Shown piece after piece: positions 42,439 through 55,600 of a stretch of DNA of 64,000 nt (the first letter of the stretch is position 1; every line of letters begins with the position of its first letter). The notes beneath the pieces were generated by a model, which was not told the origin of the DNA, made no database searches, and saw only the letters and a program-made list of their open reading frames with translations. Made by a program: the position numbers and the translations under genes. The DNA is from Nissolia schottii (Eukaryota > Streptophyta > Magnoliopsida > Fabales > Fabaceae). The stretch is taken from the NCBI GenBank assembly GCA_003254905.1, contig QANU01056683.1, positions 3,503 to 67,502 of the forward strand, read 5' to 3'.

Positions 42439-45400
42439 TTTTGTGTCCAAGTCTGACTTGATTGTATGCAGTGAAGACAATCGCGGCATTTCAAGTAGTG
42501 TAAACTCTTTGTTCAAAATGAATGAAAAATGGTTGTGGAAGAACTTAGGAGAGTGATTTTGCAGGTCATGTCTATGGGTTAAGCGATCATTTTTCACTGG
42601 ATTATCGACGAATTATACAGTAAAACATGCAGAACCATCGGATATTACAGGTTTATCGTCTGCTGCCGCGGGTCGGTGTTAATGGTTCTAAAGCACTCTC
42701 AATAGCAGAAATTATAACACCATTTGAGCATGTTCAATTTTTTCTCGGTTTGTATCTCCGACAAAGCAATGGATGTTCGTAGTAAAGTGTGATGTTAAAA
42801 ACTTGGAAGACAAATTCATACAATGTGTCTTGGGTTACATAACTTTTTACCTTTATTTTATATTTTGCCCCGGGAAGTTTTAAGTACTTAATCGTCTCTA
42901 TTGACGATTTTTTTTAGATAGGATTGAATTACATTGTTGTATGAGAAATCTCATCTTTAGATGTTTATAAGATATTCGAAGCTGCACACAAATCAAGTGT
43001 GTAAGATATAACATAGGGTGGTGAATTTTATGGTAAGTATGACGAAATATATAGGAATCCGGGGCTTGTGCTAGATTCTCACAGGATTATTGTATTGAAG
43101 CACAGTATATCGTATCAGGCACAGCCCAGCAAAGTGAAACTACTAAAAAGCATAATTGTATACTTGTGCATGCGATGAGGCGTGCTTAGTCATTCTACTT
43201 CTTTTAAATTCATGTGCAAAGAAAATATGTTCCACAGACCCATGAGCTGATGTCAGCAAATGGCCCATCTAAAGCACTTTCATGTTAAAGGTTGTAAAAC
43301 AGAAATTATGCTTTGTAATTCAGAAATAACTTGGGTTTAGGAAAGAAATCTATTATAATATATAAATCCTAATTCCAAGTTATATTATAGTGTCACGTCA
43401 ATTTTTTATTCAAGTTATTAATTTATGGTTATAATATTCATTTTCTTTAGTTGTAACTCCCTTCTTAGTATTACAATTACATACACCCTTCGCATTTATT
43501 TTTATTCCCATACTTGTAGCCCCAAATCGTAGTTGTCTTAATTGTTGTACTGTTCCAAAATTCTCATAATAAAATCATCATTTTCTTCAAAAGTCACTAC
43601 CCTCTCAACTATTTCACACCCTAAACCCATATATTCCAAATGACTAAAACAATATTTTGAATAGCTAAAAAAATTTATTTTCATCTCACCTCATCTCAGC
43701 TCCACCTTTGTAATCTAAGTCATCCACCATGAGCTACATGCTATCTTTGTCACCACCCTGATAATGACCACTACTTTCCAAATAACAAGCCACGTAGCCA
43801 CTCAAAGACTTTGCAAAAGTTGCTACTTCCAGCCAATAGACAAGCTGGATGGTCTAGATATAGTTGTTGCTTACAATTGTTTACAAAAGAGTCAATTGAC
43901 GTCTTTGGTAGTGGCAATTGCTCCACCTATCCTATTATTAAGTTACGTAGACATTGTATTCTTTTATTTTATTTTTTCTTTCTGATAAGAACAATGAAGA
44001 TTAACTCTTTCATATAACATAAAAACAGTAGACAGTGAAAGATATATAAATTTAGAGATATTACATATTAATCGATCTGCTAATCTTAGATTTCAAATCC
44101 TTCACCTAGTATTCCCTAACTCTTTTCTCTCTTTTCTTGTACTTTTTTATATCCTCTCCCATCAATATAAGAAAGTAAATACCAAAGCTTAATTATAAAG
44201 AATATGAGTTTGATGTCAATAGTAAGATATAGTATGATTTTATGCTTACATATTAGCATTGATACTACTAGCAAAGTTGTGAATGACAAGTTTAATTGTT
44301 ACATATAAATTTTGAAAAAAGTATTTGTTTTCAGAGATAAAAACATGGTCAAGAGGTTTGGTCAAGGGATACGGGAAGAAGATCGCCATTGTTGACTATA
44401 TTAGTAATAACACCAGGCATGCGATTCTTGGAAGAGCCATAATATGTTGTTTCCAAAATTTAAATAAAACTTAGCTATGTATAATTATAATGCCTTACAT
44501 GAACATATATAACTTCAATTTTTTTCTTAACCTTTTATTTTATTTACACTTTTTTTGAAAGTTTGATACGCAATCTATCCAAAATGATATAACGTATCAT
44601 AATCTCATTTAGTCCCATAGAGACTTATAAAGAGTTTAAAAATTTAGGAACTGTAGCTTTCATTTTATTAATTTTAAAAAAAAGAATTTCAAAGTAATAT
44701 TGAGACTAAAAATAAGAAATATTTAAAAGGAAATTTGTCAAAAAAAATTTATCAACAATGAAAATATTAAGACTCATGTTATAAATCAACTCTTGATCAC
44801 TGTTGTATGATATTATCACATCAATTTATTAAACTTAATTATATTATTAAGGAAGCATGTAACTTTTTTTTATCTGTGTATCGCACTGGTCTAAGTCTAG
44901 TTATAGAAAATTTTTGGTTGGATTTTGGATTTGCGCATGATGTTGTTCTATTGTCCTATGCACACTGTTGGAATTGTTATACTCGATCATTTTGAGGTGG
45001 AACCCATGCATTATCAAAGCTCAAAAGTTGTGTTGTTAGCCTCAATGAATAATATGTTGTTGTCATGACGCTTGTTTACCTGTTTTTTTTTAGTCTATGT
45101 CGTATGGTATAATTCATGTTGACACCACTAACCCTCTTGTTCACAATGATGCTCATCAATTGATTGAACTTGGCATGTATAATTCAAATGATGATCTGTC
45201 TCCGTGAGATCAAAGTGAGTTCCTGAAGCTGCTGGATCTTCTAGATTTAGGGTTTTCTTGTATGATTAGAGGAACATGATTCTATTTGTTTTGAGGATTT
45301 TTCAATGGGATCACCTCTTAGTCGTCATAGTTCCCGGTAGTTGGTAGCTATGAAAAATGAGTTGGGTTCTATAAGAAAGAATGTTGTTTGGGTGATTGCT

Positions 45401-45649
45401 AATATGCTCCTTTAAAGTGTGCTGCATGAAGATCCTTGTGGCCATAGGGTAGACTTGTTTTAACTTTAATTTGTTATACTTTTGAATTGTACAATAACTA
45501 ATAAAATCAGCAATTTAATGAATATTTTAACATTTCTCTCTGCCTTTCTCTCTCATTTCTTCTCTCCCCTCGTCCTCCCTTTGTCATTTTCCCTTCCCTC
45601 TTCTTACTCTACAAAAAATGAGAAATTGATTAGTTGCAAACAGTTCTGA
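42439..45649. other. Intergenic, no gene recognised
   Basis: The first 100 bp or so is the 3' untranslated region of the receptor kinase, with 'aatgaa'-type polyadenylation candidates near 42518. The rest is AT-rich. Short frames such as 43764-43985 and a coding-like stretch near 45105-45270 have no recognisable motifs. Confidence 0.45.
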
Positions 45650-46319
45650 TTTTAATCCTTCCTTCACTGCTACAGAGTTTTGCTAAGGTTTCTTCTCCTA
45701 TGTCATGTTTTTGGAAGAACTTATGGCTATTTATAGGCCAAGGCACGAATTTCCTTTCCCAAAATGCCCTTGGAGTTGATTCCAATTTTGCCTTTTGATG
45801 ACATAAGCGATGATGTCACACTTGATGACTAATCATGCTTAGTCACCATTAAGGATAAGCTTTGAAAATTTGACTCACAAATGGTGAGTTTATGACCACA
45901 TATTTCTCTCTCTCTTGGCTGAATTTGTGGTCATAATTTTTAGACCGAATACTGATCAATTTTGATCGTGTTTGTTCGTTACCGATTCAAGTACTCTGTG
46001 TACGGGTTTTCTAAAAATATTCTGGTCACATCTTTGAAATCTACTAATTTTTCTAGTGAGGAATTTGGGTTAATCTAAGGTATTTGTAACATTACCTCTG
46101 TAAAAGTACTTTTTATAGATACCTTAGACACATCATTAAACTCTGATGGCTAAAAGGAATTAATCTAGTGTCTGCAGAATTTTGCGAAATCGAGTAGAAT
46201 TATTCCTACAGGCATTTTTAACCTAAGAATTCATGTTTCTACATTTTTAACCCATACAGAGGGCCTATACTGGTATTTATCCTGTGGAATCCTTACTAAG
46301 GAAAAAGTGGAATGTTACA
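45650..46319 (-). mobile_element. Upstream part of a gypsy chromovirus-like LTR
   Basis: On the - strand it starts TGTAACATTCC (46319) and has a TATA box (CTATAAATAG, about 45740-45731) preceded by the same 'ttgatcgtgtttg' and 'agatacctt' wording found upstream of the TATA box in the 8361-11693 and 12981-15677 LTRs. Only the U3 part remains. It abuts the integrase relic at 46320, so the first codons of that open frame are a chimera. Confidence 0.65.
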
Positions 46320-47681
46320 GGTTACAGAGTGTCACCGAGATTAACAAGAAAAATGGTGACCCTAAAGTTAGGTGCTACACCCATCGAAGATAAGGAGGTT
46401 CTAACAATTGAACTAATAAGTGATCAAGATTGGAGAAAACCAATAATAGATTACTTAACAGATCCTCACAAACCTGTCGACAAAAAGGTGAAAGCAATCA
46501 CACCAAGTTATGTCATCACGAACGTGTTACTAAGAAATGGGTGCAACGGAAACCTTGCAGAGTGCATTGAGCCTGAAGGTGCCCGTTTAGCTTTGGATGA
46601 AATCCACAGAGGAATTTGTGGGGTACACCAAGATAGTGATAAGATGAAACGGGTATTACGTCGACGACGGTTATATTTGCCTACAATGATTAAGGACTGT
46701 CATGAAATAGTTCTGTCATGTATTGAGTGCCAAAAGCATGGACCTCTGCAAATTGCACTAGCTACAGAATTGCGTGCAATATTAAAACCTTGGCCCTTCA
46801 GAGGATGGGCGATGGATTTAATTGATCAAATTCATCCTAACTCATCAAAAGGGCATAAGTTCATCTTAGTGTCGGTCGACTATTTTACTAAATGGGTTGA
46901 GGCTATACCTCTAAGAGAGGTAACACAGGATACGATCATCAACATCATCGAAGAGAATATAATACATCGTTTCGGTATTCCTCAAACAATAACTACCGAT
47001 AGAGGGATGATGTTTATTGGTCGCAAAGTGATAGATTACACTGTCACTAAAAAAGTCAAAATGTTAAACTCGACGCCCTACTATGCTCAAGCAAATGGAC
47101 AAGTTGAGGCAATGAACAAGATAATTATATCATTAGTCAAAAAGCACATTGGTCACCATCCAAAGAGATGGCATGAAACCTTGAGCCAAGGATTGTGGGC
47201 AGTAAGGAACGCACCCAATAATGCGACTAAAATGACTCCATACAAATTGGTCTATGGCCATGATGCTGTTTTACCAATTGAAGTTACTCTTCAGAGTATA
47301 CGAGTCGTGAAACAAAATGAATTGCCAGTTGATGAGTACTGGAACTTGATGTTTGACGAATTGGACGAGGTGGAGGAAGGAAGGTTAAGTGCGTTAGAAT
47401 CCATGCAAAGACAGAAAGAGATTATGGCTAAGTCCTATAATTGCAGAGTAAAAAATAAGTCATTCGTAGAAGGTGAGCTTGCTTGGAAAACCATCTTGCC
47501 CATTGACAAGAAGTCCCCAACATACGTCAAATAGTCATTGAATTGGGAAGGCCCATATATGGTCGCTAAAAAATTATCGGGAAATGCATATGAAATTAAA
47601 GATGTGCAAAGCGGAGCGGCAAACAGTATGAATGACAAATATCTCAAATTGTACAAACCACAAATTTTATTGATAACATAA
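46320..47681 (+). pseudogene. Ty3/gypsy integrase relic
   Basis: A long open frame covers the C-terminal part of a plant gypsy polyprotein. A tether from RNase H leads into an HHCC zinc finger (HRGICGVH ... CIEC near 46600-46735). A DDE core follows, with Asp in VSVDYFTKW (about 46880), Asp in TITTDRG and Glu in GQVEAMNK (about 47105). Then come YGHDAVLPIEV and a C-terminal module (WEGPYMVAKKLSGNAYEIKD) ending in TAA 47679-47681. A single TAG at 47532-47534 interrupts the frame where relatives have Trp. Apart from that and the missing 5' part, the domain is intact. Reverse transcriptase and gag are absent. The wording fits Tat/Ogre-type integrases. Confidence 0.85.
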
Positions 47682-49373
47682 GTTACAATTGAGATACATT
47701 TTGTACAAGTTTGTGAGTAATGTTATTAGACCTAATGATATAAGTGGATATGATATGGACCTTTCGTATGAAATTTGCATAATCAATAGGCTTAACCCAT
47801 CATTTGCTTTCAACCAAAAAAAAAAAAAAAACAAAACAGTCACTTGCTAATACAAGAGAGAAGCTCCTTCTTCTTGCCCGAGAGGATGTGTTTGCATGTT
47901 TGTACTCGTGTAATAGGATAAGTGCTTCTAGATCTAAAGAACATAGCTATGGACAAATTGCATTCTTCAATCATTCCAAATAACCTTCATACTCAATCTT
48001 CTGCTCTATTTACATGTTATGATCAGAGTCAAGATAGATGATTCAAGTTTATCTGTCTCGTGTTAGTTTAAGAACTTGACCAAGCAAGCAACCAAGTTGA
48101 GCTTTGCAATTTCCACGTTTGGAACTTGCAGTGCAAGTTATGATGTTTAACCATGGAGCCGACTAACCTGGTTCGGGCTTGGTTATGGAGCAAATTGATC
48201 ATGTTATAAAAAAATAAAAAATAAAAGAACTTTAAGAGCGTTACATCTTTGTCCTTTTTATTTTTTTCCCTCTAAGAAACTCAACTCATCTTGCTAGTTG
48301 CTATTGTTACCTTTCTTATCCTACACCACCACCATGCCAGCTTCGGCGACACCATCACAACCTTCCATCAAAACCACTCAACCCTCCCTTTTCTTATGCT
48401 CCCCTCAGTTGCTACCTCACTCTGGGGCCACCACCACCATGCTAACCTCCGTATGACCCGTCGCCTCCCTCGCCGATGTGAGCCGGCATCAACACCAACC
48501 CTCCCAAGCTCCACGCCACGATGTCGCCAGATCTAAATCTGTTGCAATCGCTCCAGATCCAGATCTAACGGTGGATATCTCGATCTGTCATTCCGATCTG
48601 CTGCTCTTGTCGCCATCTTCTCCATATTCTTTTCATCTCACTCCCTCGGAGCTATGGTGGAGGGTCGATCCAGTTCGAGGGAACACTGAGTTTCCTTCCT
48701 TGCGTTTTTCGACGACGAGCCTATGTGCACTTCGTTAGAGCTCAAATCTCTCTTCTTCTCTCCTCCTTTTTTTTCACTTGTACTCAGATCTCTTAATTTT
48801 TATTTTACAGTGTTCTGATTTTTGTTGTGTTGCAATTCTTTGATGTAGTGTTGTTGGTGTTGAGAGTGAGGGTGGTATATTTAGATTTGTTGGGGTTGTT
48901 AAAAACGGACGATGAGGGTGGGAGGTGGAAGAGGCGGCAACAAAGACACCCAGAGTAGGGTGGGACAAGAAGGTCATGAAAAGAACAATGACAAAAATGG
49001 AAAAATAAGAAAAGTGATAAAGGATAAAATTGGTGATTATTATTAAAATATAAATATGAATTAAATATTATTTATTAAATTTAATCTTAACCTTTCATTT
49101 GGGTTTTGGATGATTGACATTTAAAGACCAATTTGGTCCTATGTACGGTCGGTCTATTTAAGTTGGAACGGTTTAACCATTCATCGTTCTCGGAGATAGT
49201 TGTGGATCTCATTGTATTAATAAAACACCAATTCTTATAAAGACAATTAGCAAACATCTAATACATGCGCTAATTTCGAAAAAATTTCATCTGTACAAAC
49301 AGATTTTCACACTGTACTAATAGCAATTTACAAATATCATTTTTAAATAATATAAAAAAATTAAATATATATA

Positions 49374-49413
<40 letters not shown>

Positions 49414-49679
49414 CCTACAGAATTGACATGGAACAGCTTTGTCAAAGACTATCATTTGTACTATATACAAAAGGAGCACCATTTTTCCTTTCAACCTTCT
49501 AAAACTAATTCTTTCCTATGATATTAATGTCAGCGTACGCCTACCATGTGTTGTTACACCCATGTGAGATACAACAGGGCAAAGACTACCTCCAACTATC
49601 TCATCTGTATTCTTGCCAAGCCATGTTGAAACGCACAATGGTCACTATTCAGAGTCATTAGTGTATAATGAGCCCAACA
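47682..49679. other. Intergenic; downstream of the kinesin gene
   Basis: Holds the 3' flank of the minus-strand kinesin gene, an A-run near 47817-47832 and an AAT microsatellite (49373-49411). The frames at 48291-48738 are His/Ser/Pro-rich translations without a recognisable domain. A GC-richer patch at about 48300-48730 remains unexplained. Confidence 0.45.
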
Positions 49680-52600
49680 TTACACCACATTAATCAAAGC
49701 CTGTGCTCGAGGCCTAGACCTCATGATTGTCTCATCGCTGTGTTTGATCCATTCTGAAAGTTTCCATGGCTTCTGCCACTTCCATTTGAACTGTAGCAGC
49801 CATTGATGATGACTTCTCTTCCACCTCCAAAGTCTTCCGGCTTGTCCAACAGCTGCTAGCCTCTTTGTTGACAACTCCCCAATGGGTATCATCTTAATAT
49901 AAGTAAAACCACTACTACTTAATTGCAAAAAAAAATGAGAAAATAAAAAAAATCAGATAAACAGAACAAAGGAGGGATACCTTTCGTGCGTCATCAAGAA
50001 ATGTAGGTGACTCCCTAACTGACCCATTAACAACTCCAGGGGTGAATTTTAGTTGCTTTGGCGCAGGAAGTGACATGGGAGATAATGGACCACTCATGTC
50101 ATCCGCAAGGTGTTTCAAGGACCGTGAGTTTTCCTGTTGATTTCAGTCAGAAACTATATAATATTAATGAATGAAAGGTTGAGTTTGTAACATTTCATTT
50201 GGTAAAGAAACTGTAACTTAGTTAAGAATCTATATAAATGATTTGGGTGTGACGGCTAAATAAAGGTTTTGCAGTTTTAGAAAGTTGTTTCAAGATCATC
50301 TGCTTCATTAGAAGTATACATTATCCCACACAGAATTTTTGCATTTTGTCCTAGTTTATTTCAAATCCTATTTAATATAGTTTGATGACCTGTAGATGTA
50401 TAATGTAGGAGTTAAAACATTTGTAAAACAAGCTCATACTAATTTCTGATTTAATGACGAAAATCTCACCAATGATGTATTCAATGCGATGGCAACAGTT
50501 TGTTCCTTAAGTTTTTGCTCCTTCACAAGTTCTTTTCTCTGGGCTTCACTTTGTTGTAATAGTTTTGCAAGCTCGTTTAGTTGTTCTTTCATGTCCTTAA
50601 GTTCCATATTCTTTTCCCATAACCGGCACCTGTTGTAAGATGATGCAGACTACCATTACTTAGAATGAGAAATAAGTCTCTTAACATTCACAAAAATACA
50701 AAAGAAAAAATTATTTGGATTTAATGTAGCCTAAAATACTACCCATATAATAATAAGTTAACGCGGACTTCTGAAATTAAATCAGGTTAAAAGAAAGTAA
50801 TTTATCATATCAACAACATTTGACATCTTCGGAGCAAAAATTTGTTTTTCCCTTGACTGCTTACAAAAAGTGCAGCTTAGTGAATTAACACAAGAAGTAC
50901 AGATAAAAGAAGCTTTGAAGCGGATGGAGAATGGTTGGGCAATAAGACTAGACAGCATACCTATTAATTATTGAAAAGCCTTGGAGAAAAAGGAACATGG
51001 TGACTAACAGCTTTTCAATGAGATCATGAGGTCGAAGAAAATGTCAGATGGGTAGAGGAAGAGTGTCTTGGTTCCCATTTTCAAAAACAAGAGAGATATA
51101 CAAAATTGTGCACACTACAGAGGGATTAAGCTCATAAGCCACACTACGAAATTATGGGAAAGAGTAATTGAACGGAGATTGTGACAAGAAACCCACACCA
51201 TAGAAAATTAGTTTGGCTTTATGCCTGGGTACCATGGAGGCGATCTACCCATTGCGGAGATTGATGGAAAGATATCGGAAGGACCAAAGAGACTTACATA
51301 TGGTTTTCATTGATTTGAAGAAAACGAATGATAGAGTGCCTAGAAAGATTTTATGGAAGGTTTTGGAGAAGAAAGGAGTTCGGATTGCTAACATATGAGC
51401 AACCAAAGATATATATGACAGTATCACAACTAGCGTAAGAACGCAAGGTGAAACTACAGAGGAATTCTCCCATCATCATTAGTCTACATCAAGGATCAAC
51501 TCTGAGTCTCTATCTTTTTACCCTCGTCTTGGATGCTCTTACTGAACACATTCAAGGCCCAGTGCCCTAATGTATGATTTTTGTGAATGACATTGTTTTG
51601 GTGGGAGAGTCGAGAGAAGAGTTAAATGGAACGTTAGAACTATGGAGACAAGCGTTAAAAACACACGGTCTTCGTATAAGCAGAAGTAAGACCGAATATA
51701 TGGAATGTAGATTTAGTAAGAAGCACACAAATCCAGACGTAGAGGTGAAAATTAGAGACAATCCTATATCACACGTCACAAGGTTCAAGTACCTTGGCTC
51801 AATTATCCAAAATGATGGAGAGATAAAGAGTAATGTTAATCATACGATCCAAGCTGGTTGGATGAGTGCATCAGAATTTCTGTGTGATAGAAATGTGTCA
51901 CTAAAGCTTAAGGGAAAATTTTACGGCACAGATGTGAGACCAGCAATGTTATATGGTACTGAGTGTTGGGAGGTAAAAAGCCAAAAAGAGAATAAACTTA
52001 ATGTTTCAAAAATGAGGATGTTACGGTAGATGTGTGGACACACTAGACAAAATAAGATTATGAACGATTGCATTAAGAAGACGATCGGGATAGCACCTAT
52101 AGTATAAAAGATGGTAAACTCTCGTCTTAGGTGGTTTGGACATGTGAGGAAAAGACCATTAGAAGCTCCACTAAAGAAAGTAGATCAAGTGACAGATAAC
52201 TCTTTAACTAAAGGTAAGGAGAGACCTAAAAAAATTATAGAAAAAACTATTAGAAGAAATTTAGAAGTTAATGATCTACATGAAAACCTTTGATAGGACA
52301 CTATGGTGTCACTTAATCCATGTAGTCAACTCCACGTAGTGGGAAAAGGCTATGTTGTTGTTGTAATACTCTCTAGTCAACTGATTGATAAAAACTAGGA
52401 AAGCTTAATCAGGTTCTCATGTGATTCTGAAAGCACCTTGCTTCTGCAGTAGCATTGAACAAATACTGAAGCACTTTCTTTGCATCTCTCATTGAGCGTA
52501 ACTGGTTCCAACGTCCGCGGTTATTCAATGTACGTTCTCTTTCTTCTGCCTCAGTAAGTTGTGAAGCCATGGCTTTCAAAGCAACTGAAGACATGCCCAG

Positions 52601-55600
52601 CATGTTCTCAATAGAAATTCTTGCCACTTTTACATCTGGTGACATAGATAACAGTCTAACAAATGGGGAAAAATAAATAGTTAGTTGTTCCAAAATAGCA
52701 ACAAAAATACACCCTGCATACACATGCAAGAACGTTTTTCTACCTGGTGTATATCCTCTGTCCTGTGGGGATACTCATCCCATCCGAACACTGATCCACT
52801 TCTTTCAGTAAAGCCAACTCTTCTTCCAATGCAGCTTGGCTAAAAGGTAAATCCAATCAATATTGAAATGACAAGGAATGTGATATATTGACCCAGAGGA
52901 AAGAAAGCAGAAAACAATTGTGATCACATACACTTGGTTTTGTTTATTGAGTTGAGCACGAACTTCATGCACATGTACCATGACCTCAAACTCTTGATCA
53001 AGCCACTTCAGGAGGGATTTCTCGTTGCCCTAGAAATACAAATTAGGTTAAAATTGTTCAAACACATATTTGCTTGGAACAAAGAATAACAGAAAAAATT
53101 CAGGTTGACAGGTGTGGGAAACTTGTCCAAAAACATCCTAACTTCAATACGTATGGAAAGATATTCAGCAGTAGGATTTCAATAAATAGAACTCAAATCA
53201 ACTTTCCAGACTGATTTAATAGTACAATGAAATATTATCTCACATTTATCAATGGATGCATAATTATGAAACTGTTTCAATTATGGTTGGTTCAAAGGTA
53301 GCAACCAAAGGCATACTAAGCTGCGTAACTTTATCAGAACATTTATGGATTGCTCTTAAGCTGATAAATTGAGTAATATATAAGGTAAGTATTGATCATT
53401 ACCTGCCCAGGTTGTAGATGTCCATTTGAATAAACTGAAAGAAACATCAACTAATGAGGAAACTAGTATATGCCGTAAAAAGAAAATAATTCTTTTTTTT
53501 TTTTGATAAAAGAAGAATTTGCAAAGAGGATTTACCATAGTTGTCACGCAGAGAAGATTTGCGAGCATCCAACAATTCTTTTAGCTTTTTCGTAGCTATT
53601 GTTGCTTCCTCTGTCTTCCTTTGAAGAACCTGCAAATAACAACTAAAAATGAATGACAACAGTGATTTAAATTGTCTAAATTACAGGACATATAACTGAC
53701 AAGCCTTATTCCATATTTATGGTTTTTACAGTCTATCTACTGAATCCTCATTCTATCAAAATCACATGGGCCAATTCCCATCTAATTTAGATACCCATTT
53801 CCAAGTAACTGAAAAACCATGCAAGACAGAATAGTAGAGGTAAAATTATGTTCACAAGCAAAATAATAAATTTTATATCTTTAGCTTACCCTTTTTTGGC
53901 GCTGGTTTAGAGCCTCAAGTTTATGTCTCTCATACTCATTCCTTCTTCCCTCTTTTTTCAACTGCTTAAAATTAAAACCAAATTAAAATTACAATAGCAT
54001 GCATATTATCCCAGCATTTTATTTTTTTGATAAAAGCATATTTATCAAAACTTTTAACCATGATCACAGCATGATTAATTTTTAAAGGACAACATCACTG
54101 CAAATATGCAAAAAAATTCTACAGATGAGTAGCCAACATGAATAAAATTCTGAAATAAAAGAACAGTGTAAACCTAGTAGAAAAGAACAAAGATAAGAGT
54201 TTCCTTGATGAAGTATTTCAATAGTTTATTTGAAAAACATACTAAAAGTCCAGAAAAAACGTGAGTTGCCCTCAATAAAAATGCTTGATATAGAATAAAA
54301 ACAGTATTTTATTTCAATATTCATGTATAATTAATTTTTGAAAAACTTTGTTTCGATAAAAATGTCATCATTTTAATACAAAACGTACAACCATGGATTC
54401 CATAATTTGATGACATAAAACACGCATAATGATTACCATAAAAAAGTTCACCTCAACATGGCATGCCACATGCTTTGATACAAATCATGGACTTCGAAAT
54501 GTTGGGTTAGTGGCTTGATTTTTATTGAAGTACACAAGTTGTCAAGTCGAGGTGTAAGTACACAACATGAATTTGGCTTGGTCCATGTGAAAGTCAAGCC
54601 AACAATTTGACTCGTCAAATTTAGTGGCTAGATAATTAGCCTTTATAAGCCAACCTGCAGGTTTATGTTGTTGATGCAAAATTGGCATGCTTTACATGAA
54701 GAAGCTGGAAATTCAAGTGGACGTATCAACTTGATATGTATGAGGCTGTACACATGGCGGTTCAAAGCAATTTGGCATTAGCAGTGCTTATGTGCCTTGG
54801 GCATTTAGTGTCTTCCTATGCCTATATAAAGGCATAAAGGGAGCTTTTAGAACTTAAGCCAATAGCTTCAGAAACCGGTAAGCTTTGAGCTTCACCAAAT
54901 CATTTAGGCACTCAACATTTTGTACAACCATTTGGTTATTTAGGTTGTTTTGCATAGAGTTTGTTTTGTTTTCTTTGTATTTGTCCATTAATTGTATACA
55001 CCGGTGAGTAAATACAGTGAGGTATCGGGATTTGGGTTTGAGTGGAGTGTAACCTCCTTTTGTATCTCCATCTTGTTTCCCTAAGTGGAATTTGTTCGTC
55101 GCCTTTGCCCGTGGACGTAGGCTTTTAAGCCAAATCACGTTAGATCCTTGTGTCATTTGTTATTATGCTTCCGCTTATTTCTTTATCTGTTGTGCTACTT
55201 TGTGCCACTTTTGGGACCGACCCTCTGTTTCCTAACACAAAAGGCATGCACAATTATGATGTCATCTTCGTAAAACTAACCAAATCACCTGAAGTAACTC
55301 CTTTTCTCGAGAAGCCTTCCATTGTCGAAATTGTTCCGACTCTTGCTTCATCTTATGCTGCAACTGAACCTGCAAAGTATACAAAATAAACTGTCAGTTA
55401 TCAAATAAGAATTTCAATAATGAATTAGCTCAACAAATCAAAACTGGCCTTTTGAGCTTTAATATACTGTATTTCAGCTTGCAATCTTTTTGCAGCTTCT
55501 TCACTCTTCTCCTTTTGCTTTAGGAGCTGCACCTGACTTTCTTGTTTCTTCTTGAGGTCTAAAATCTGACATTCAATATTTTAATATATAAACAAGTAAA

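Noticed and set aside
48291-48738. His/Ser/Pro-rich frames downstream of the kinesin
   Set aside because: Overlapping frames of similar quality, no motif and no splice or start context; most likely intergenic.
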